The notes below the pieces were generated by a model that saw only the letters and a list, made by a program, of their open reading frames with translations, did no database searches and was not told the origin of the DNA. This document shows, piece after piece, positions 59,140-64,000 of a stretch of DNA of 64,000 bases. The translations under genes were made by a program, and so were the position numbers. Source of the DNA: Streptomyces tirandamycinicus (lineage in GTDB: Bacteria > Actinomycetota > Actinomycetes > Streptomycetales > Streptomycetaceae); contig NZ_CP029188.1 in the NCBI RefSeq assembly GCF_003097515.1, positions 6,244,531 through 6,308,530 on the forward strand, written 5' to 3'. How positions within the stretch are numbered: position 1 is the first letter of the stretch; each line of letters opens with the position of its first letter.

Positions 59140-62100
59140 ATGATGGAATCTCGCGGTTTCCCCTTCATATCCGTCGCGCGTCGCTTCCCGGACCGTCCGG
59201 CCCTGCGGCTCGGCGCCCGGACCGTCGCGTACCGGGAGCTGGACGAGTTGAGCGGTGCCCTCGCCGCCCGTATCGCCCCCGGGCGGACGGTGGCCGTCAC
59301 CGGCCGGGACCGGCTCGACCACGTGGTCGGCCTGCTTGCCGCCCTCCGCGCGGGCGCCACCTACCTGCCGCTGGACCGGGAGGCGCCCGAGGAGCGAAAC
59401 CGCTGGATCCGCGAGGACGCCGGGGCCACGCTCGCCCTGACCGACGGCGAACTCCTCGAACTCGTTGCGCCCGTCGGACCCGTCGGACCCGTCGCACCCG
59501 TCGGACGGGGCGGATTCGGCGAGCGCCGTGGACTCGGCGGGCTCACCGGGCTCGGCACGCCGGACGGCCTGGGTGGTCCCCCGAACGAGCCGGACCAGGG
59601 CCGGCACGGTCGCGGGACCACCGCCGGCTACCTCGTGTACACCTCCGGCACCACCGGGCGCCCCAAGGGCGTGCACGTTCCGCTCCCCGCGCTGAACGCC
59701 CACCTGGCCGCCGCCGTCGAGCGCTTCGGCCTCACCGAGGACGACGTGGTGCTGCACTTCGCCCGCCCGGCCGTGGACGTGGCCGTCGAGCAGGTGCTCA
59801 CCGCCCTCTCGTCCGGTGCCTGCGTCGTGGTGCCCGAGCGGCAACTGCTCGCCCCGGTGGCCCTGCTGGAACTGCTGGACGCCGAGGGCGTCACCGTGGC
59901 CAATGTCGCGGCGGGCTACTTCGAGGAGGTGGTGGCCGCGCTGCGGGAGGGCGCCCGTGCGCCGCGCACCCTCCGCCTCATGATCTCCGGCAGCGACCGG
60001 CTCCACCCGGACGCCGCCGCCGGCTGGTGGGCCGCCACCGGCGTGCCGCTGCTCAACGCCTACGGGCCGACCGAGACGGTGGTCACCGCCACCGTCCACG
60101 AGCAGGCGGGCCCGGCGGCGGGGGAGGGCGACACGGTACCGATCGGCCGCCCGCTCGGCGATCGCCGCGCGTATGTGCTGGACGACAGGCTGCGGCCGGT
60201 GGAGCCAGGTGAGTCAGGCGAGCTGTACCTCGGTGGGTCCCTGCTGGCCACCGGCTACCACGGCCGCCCCGGTCTGACGGCCGGCCGGTTCGTCGCGGAC
60301 CCCTTCGCGCCCGAGCCGGGCGCCCGGATGTACCGCACCGGCGACCTGGTTCGGCGATCCGGTACGGGTGACGTGCTGGAGTTCGTCGGCCGCGCCGACC
60401 ACCAGGTGAAGATCCGCGGTTTCCGGGTCGAGCCGGGCGAGATCGAGCAGGTGCTGGCCGGGCACCCGGGAGTTGCCGGAGCGGTCGTGGTGGCGCACCA
60501 GGGCCGGCTCGCCGCCTATGTGACCGGTACCGCCCCCGACGCCGCCGAACTGCGCGCCCATCTGGCCGAGCGGCTCCCCGAGTACATGGTCCCGGCGACC
60601 GTCACCCCGCTGGCCGCCTTCCCGCTGACCGCCGGCGGCAAGGTGGACCGGGCGGCGCTGCCCGAGCCCCCGGCCCGGCCCGCCGCACCGGCGGCCCGCC
60701 GCCGACCGCCGCGCACGCCGGCCGAGCAGCTGATCGCAGCCGTCTGGGCGGACGTGCTCGGGGTGCCCGAGATCGGAGCCGACGACAACTTCTTCCACCT
60801 GGGTGGTGATTCGCTCACCGCCGTGCGCGTGGTCGGCCGGGTCTTCGACGCGTTCGGCATGGTTTCCCCGTACACCATCTTCGACGCGCCGACCCTCGCC
60901 GAGTTCGCCGCCGCGGTGTCCGCGGCCCCTGGCGCGGGCGAACGCCCCGCGCTGCAGCGCACCGGTGCCACCGAGGCGCCGCTCTCCGACTTCCAGCGGG
61001 GGCTCTGGGTCCTGGACCAGTGGAACCCGGGCGCGCCCACCTACAACGTGCCCTGGGTGTTCCGCTTCGCAGGTCCCGTCGACCCGGAGCTGCTGCGCCG
61101 GGCGCTGGCCGGTGTGGTCGACCGGCACGAAGTGCTGCGCACCACCTTCGAGCTGGGCGAGGAGGGGCCCCGGCAGGTGGTCCATCTTTCCCCTAGGCCC
61201 GGTGGGCCTGGGGAGGCCCCACCCCCTTCGGCCGGTGGGCCTGGGGAGGCCCCACCCCCTGCGGCCGGTGGGCCTGGGGAGGCCCCGGCCCCTGCGGCCG
61301 GTGGGCCTGGGGAGGCCCCGGCCCCTGCGGCCGGTGGGCCTGGGGAGGCCCCTCCCGGGGAGCTGCCGTTCACCGTCGTGGAGACCACCGAGGCCGCCCT
61401 GGACGACCTGATCGCCGAGGCGGCGCTGGTGCCCTTCGACCTGGAGACCGGCCCGCTGGTTCGCGCCCGTCTCTACCGCACCGGCGTGACGTCCACCCTG
61501 CTGCTGCTCTTCCACCACATCGTCTGGGACGAGGGATCGCTTCCCGTTCTCGAGGCCGAACTCGGCGCCCTGTACGAGTCCCTGGCCACCGGAAGGCCCG
61601 CAGGGCTGCCCGAACTCCCCGTCCAGTACGCCGACTACAGCAGTGCTCAGCACCGGGACGGCACCGCCGGGAGGCAACTGGACTACTGGCGCGAGCAACT
61701 GCGCGACGCGCCCGCCGGGCCCGCGCTCCCCACCGACCGGCCGCGTCCCGGACACCGGTCGTTCCGGGGTGCGTTCCACCGCTTCGCGATGCCCCGCCCG
61801 GTCGCCGAGGCCGTCCGCGCGCTGGCCCGCAGCGAGGACGCGACCCCGTTCATGGTGCTGCTGGCCGGGCTGGCGCTGACCCTGCATCGGCGCACCGGGC
61901 AGCGCGACCTGGTGCTGGGCGCCCCGGTGAGTGTCCGCGGCCGGGCCGAACTCGACGCGCTGATCGGCTACTTCGTCAACCTGTTGCCGCTGCGCGTCCG
62001 GCTCGGGGAGGGGATGGACTTCCGCGAGCTGATCCGGCATGTCCGTGAGGTGGCGATCGGCGGCTACCGCCACCAGGAGGCGCCGTTCGACTCCATCGTC

Positions 62101-64000
62101 GGCGCCGTCATGGCGGAGCGCCCCGACGACCGGACCGAGGACCGCAACCCGCTCTGCCAGGTGCTCCTGGAACTCCACCCGCTGGACACCGGCCCGCTGA
62201 CCATCGGCGGCACCGAGGTCACCCGCGAGCTCCACTCCAACCCGGTCTCCCGCTTCGACCTCTCGATCTCCGTCGACGACCGGGGCACCGACTTCACCGG
62301 CCGCTTCGAGTACGACTCCGACCTGTTCGACCCGGCCACCATGGCCGGCCTGTGCGACGCCTGGCTGGGCACGCTCGCCGCCGCCGTGGAAGCGCCGGTG
62401 CACAGACTGTTCGAGGACCGGGCCGCCGGGGACCCGCATGCGCTCGCCCTGATCCACGGCGAGGACCGCATCGACTACGGAACCCTCAACGAGCGGGCCA
62501 ACCGACTCGCCCACCACCTCGGGGGCCGGGGCATCGGCCGCGGCGACACCGTCGCCGTCCTGACCGAGCGCGGACCGGAACTGGTGGTCGCCCTGCTCGC
62601 CGCGCTGAAGGCCGGTGCCGCCTACACCCTGCTCGATCCGGACTTCCCGGCCGAGCGGCTGGCCCGCGCGGCCGCCGACTGCGGTGCCGCCCTGCTGGTC
62701 ACCCACGGCAACGCGAGCCCGCCGTTCCCGGTCGCCCGCCACCTCGACCTGGACGCCGCCGCAGCAGCCGTCGCGGCCCGCCCCGCCCACGACCCGGGCC
62801 TGCCGGTCACCGGCGCCGACCTCGCCTGCGTGATGTTCACCTCCGGCTCCACCGGCCGGCCCAAGGGCGTCGCCGTCCCGCACCGCGCCCTCACCACCAC
62901 CTACCTCGGCCAGGACTACGCCCGCTTCGGACCCGACGAGGTCTGGCTCCAGTGCTCCCCGGTGTCCTGGGACGCCTTCGCCCTGGAGCTGTACGGCGCC
63001 CTGGCCTTCGGCGGGGTGTGCGTGCTCCAGCCCGGCCAGCGGCCCGACCCGCAGACCGTCGCCGAACTCACCCGCCGCCACGGCGTCACCCAACTCCAGC
63101 TCTCCGCCAGTCTGTTCAACTTCCTGCTGGAGGAGCTCCCGGAGACCTACGACGACCTCCGGGTGGCCTTCACCGCCGGCGAGCGGGCCTCCGTCACCCA
63201 TGTCGGCAAGGCCCTGGAGCAGCACCCGGACCTGGTCGTGGCCAACGGCTACGGCCCGGTCGAGAGCCTCGGCCTCACCACCTGCCACCGTGTCACCCGT
63301 CAGGACGCCGCCGGAGCCTCCATCCCGATCGGCCACCCGCTGCACGGCAAGGCGATCCACGTCCTCGACGAGGCTCTGCGTCCCGTCCCGGACGGCGCCA
63401 CCGGCGAGCTGTACGCGTCCGGCGGCGGCCTCGCCCTCGGTTACGTCGGGAGGCCCGGCCTGACCGCCGAGCGGTTCGTCGCCTCCCCGTTCGGAGCGCC
63501 CGGCGAGCGGCTCTACCGCACCGGCGACCTCGGCCACCGGACCGCGGAGGGACTGCTGGAGATCACCGGCCGGACCGACGACCAGGTGAAGATCCGCGGT
63601 TTCCGGGTCGAGCCCGGGGAGATCGAGGACGCGCTCACCCGCCACCCGTCGGTGCGGGAGGCCGCCGTCACCGTCCACGAGCCGGCCCCGGGCGACCGCC
63701 GGCTCGCCGCGTACGTCACCACCGCGGCCGGAACTCCGGTCGCCGACCCGGAAACGCTGCTCGACCATCTGTCCGCTCTGCTGCCCGAGCACATGGTGCC
63801 CGCCACGCTCGACGTGCTGGACGCGCTGCCGCTCAACCCCAACGGCAAGGTCGACCGGCGGGCCCTGCCCGCCCCGGCCGAGCGCTCCGCGGCGGCCCCG
63901 GCCGACCCGTTGACCCCGGAGCAGCGGCTCGTCGCCGACGCCGTCCGCGCCGTACTGGGCCTGGCCGAGGACCTCGGCCCGGACGCCGACTTCTTCCGCG
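59140..64000 (+). CDS. Nonribosomal peptide synthetase (A-PCP-C-A-PCP..., partial)
   Basis: Open to the window end, over 1,600 residues seen. The module order is: adenylation A1 (TSGTTGRPKG near 167), carrier PCP1 (LGGDSL, Ser near 557), condensation C (HHIVWDE, second His near 792), adenylation A2 (TSGSTGRPKG near 1235), then the beginning of a second carrier (DADFF). There is no initial condensation domain, so A1-PCP1 is the loading module. The C domain contains 11-residue tandem repeats (GGPGEAPxPxA) and A1 a short GPV-rich insertion. Substrate codes are not confidently readable. The ATG at 59140 or 59143 starts it; the ribosome site is weak. Confidence 0.93.
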   Translation, partial: MMESRGFPFISVARRFPDRPALRLGARTVAYRELDELSGALAARIAPGRTVAVTGRDRLDHVVGLLAALRAGATYLPLDREAPEERNRWIREDAGATLALTDGELLELVAPVGPVGPVAPVGRGGFGERRGLGGLTGLGTPDGLGGPPNEPDQGRHGRGTTAGYLVYTSGTTGRPKGVHVPLPALNAHLAAAVERFGLTEDDVVLHFARPAVDVAVEQVLTALSSGACVVVPERQLLAPVALLELLDAEGVTVANVAAGYFEEVVAALREGARAPRTLRLMISGSDRLHPDAAAGWWAATGVPLLNAYGPTETVVTATVHEQAGPAAGEGDTVPIGRPLGDRRAYVLDDRLRPVEPGESGELYLGGSLLATGYHGRPGLTAGRFVADPFAPEPGARMYRTGDLVRRSGTGDVLEFVGRADHQVKIRGFRVEPGEIEQVLAGHPGVAGAVVVAHQGRLAAYVTGTAPDAAELRAHLAERLPEYMVPATVTPLAAFPLTAGGKVDRAALPEPPARPAAPAARRRPPRTPAEQLIAAVWADVLGVPEIGADDNFFHLGGDSLTAVRVVGRVFDAFGMVSPYTIFDAPTLAEFAAAVSAAPGAGERPALQRTGATEAPLSDFQRGLWVLDQWNPGAPTYNVPWVFRFAGPVDPELLRRALAGVVDRHEVLRTTFELGEEGPRQVVHLSPRPGGPGEAPPPSAGGPGEAPPPAAGGPGEAPAPAAGGPGEAPAPAAGGPGEAPPGELPFTVVETTEAALDDLIAEAALVPFDLETGPLVRARLYRTGVTSTLLLLFHHIVWDEGSLPVLEAELGALYESLATGRPAGLPELPVQYADYSSAQHRDGTAGRQLDYWREQLRDAPAGPALPTDRPRPGHRSFRGAFHRFAMPRPVAEAVRALARSEDATPFMVLLAGLALTLHRRTGQRDLVLGAPVSVRGRAELDALIGYFVNLLPLRVRLGEGMDFRELIRHVREVAIGGYRHQEAPFDSIVGAVMAERPDDRTEDRNPLCQVLLELHPLDTGPLTIGGTEVTRELHSNPVSRFDLSISVDDRGTDFTGRFEYDSDLFDPATMAGLCDAWLGTLAAAVEAPVHRLFEDRAAGDPHALALIHGEDRIDYGTLNERANRLAHHLGGRGIGRGDTVAVLTERGPELVVALLAALKAGAAYTLLDPDFPAERLARAAADCGAALLVTHGNASPPFPVARHLDLDAAAAAVAARPAHDPGLPVTGADLACVMFTSGSTGRPKGVAVPHRALTTTYLGQDYARFGPDEVWLQCSPVSWDAFALELYGALAFGGVCVLQPGQRPDPQTVAELTRRHGVTQLQLSASLFNFLLEELPETYDDLRVAFTAGERASVTHVGKALEQHPDLVVANGYGPVESLGLTTCHRVTRQDAAGASIPIGHPLHGKAIHVLDEALRPVPDGATGELYASGGGLALGYVGRPGLTAERFVASPFGAPGERLYRTGDLGHRTAEGLLEITGRTDDQVKIRGFRVEPGEIEDALTRHPSVREAAVTVHEPAPGDRRLAAYVTTAAGTPVADPETLLDHLSALLPEHMVPATLDVLDALPLNPNGKVDRRALPAPAERSAAAPADPLTPEQRLVADAVRAVLGLAEDLGPDADFFR
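61201..61365. repeat. 33-base minisatellite inside the NRPS condensation domain
   Basis: Units start at 61201, 61234, 61267, 61300 and 61333 (the last partial), each containing GGTGGGCCTGGGGAGGCCCC. They encode an 11-residue repeat GGPGEAPPPAA with small changes, inserted between the strand QVVHLS and the strand LPFTVVE. The frame is kept, so the insertion is tolerated as a surface loop. Confidence 0.95.

Noticed and set aside
60214..63792. 1,192-codon open frame on the - strand opposite the NRPS
   Set aside because: Shadow of a GC-rich NRPS gene on the + strand, whose A, PCP and C motifs are unmistakable.

Overview
The window is very GC-rich, actinobacterial chromosomal DNA. The gene set points to Streptomyces: a hopanoid cluster, a conservon, a TgmA/TgmB-type graspetide locus, BldB/WhiJ-like XRE plus DUF397 regulators, a c-di-AMP riboswitch ahead of a LysM-M23 hydrolase, and GTGA/ATGA stop-start overlaps throughout. 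I could not search databases; family names come from recognised motifs and gene order.

1-6.9 kb: the right part of a hopanoid operon on the + strand (hpnE end, prenyl synthase, squalene-hopene cyclase, hpnG-like, hpnH, hpnO). The ispG and dxs genes that sit between hpnH and hpnO in S. coelicolor are absent. 7-11 kb: a small unknown gene, a Tyr-type phosphatase, an M23 peptidase under a ydaO-type riboswitch, and a GDSL hydrolase. 11.2-16.5 kb: a tightly coupled STM4011-STM4015 operon on the - strand (two radical SAM enzymes, a phosphatase/sulfatase-fold protein, an ATP-grasp-like protein, a leucine-rich-repeat-like protein) with no established function. 16.8-25.9 kb: housekeeping and accessory metabolism (DUF6745, PfkB kinase with TetR, DinB, amidase, amino-acid dehydrogenase, metallo-hydrolase, saccharopine-dehydrogenase-like remnant).

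26-34.3 kb: a complex I-like operon on the - strand in the order nuoA, NuoB/D-like, nuoH, nuoJ, nuoK, nuoL, nuoM, nuoN. It has no NADH module and no iron-sulfur subunits. 34.8-38.8 kb: a conservon (sensor kinase-like, roadblock, DUF742, GTPase) with a fifth coupled GAF gene. 38.8-42.8 kb: acyl-CoA dehydrogenase, XRE-cupin regulator with acetyltransferase, and lysophospholipase-like hydrolase. 43.5-46.6 kb: a graspetide precursor and ATP-grasp maturase, beside a convergent split transketolase with a MerR-type operator.

46.66-52.1 kb: tRNA-Pro followed by the decayed end of an integrative element (frameshifted integrase, truncated ParA fused to DUF397) and live-looking cargo: an XRE/DUF6879 regulator group on the - strand, and on the + strand a DUF397-like small protein, an unknown 168-aa protein and a coupled JmjC/cupin oxygenase-like protein. 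This DNA has visibly lower GC and codon bias than its surroundings.

52.7-64 kb: the left part of a nonribosomal peptide cluster: an XRE-NB-ARC regulator, glutamate mutase small subunit, a glutamate mutase large subunit fused to an archaeal-type asparagine synthetase (AspRS-derived), a glutamate-synthase-like FMN barrel, and an NRPS (A-PCP-C-A-PCP...) that runs off the end. My main inference is that the first enzymes make 3-methyl-aspartate and then 3-methyl-asparagine (or a related amide) for the NRPS. Several genes here carry in-frame minisatellites.
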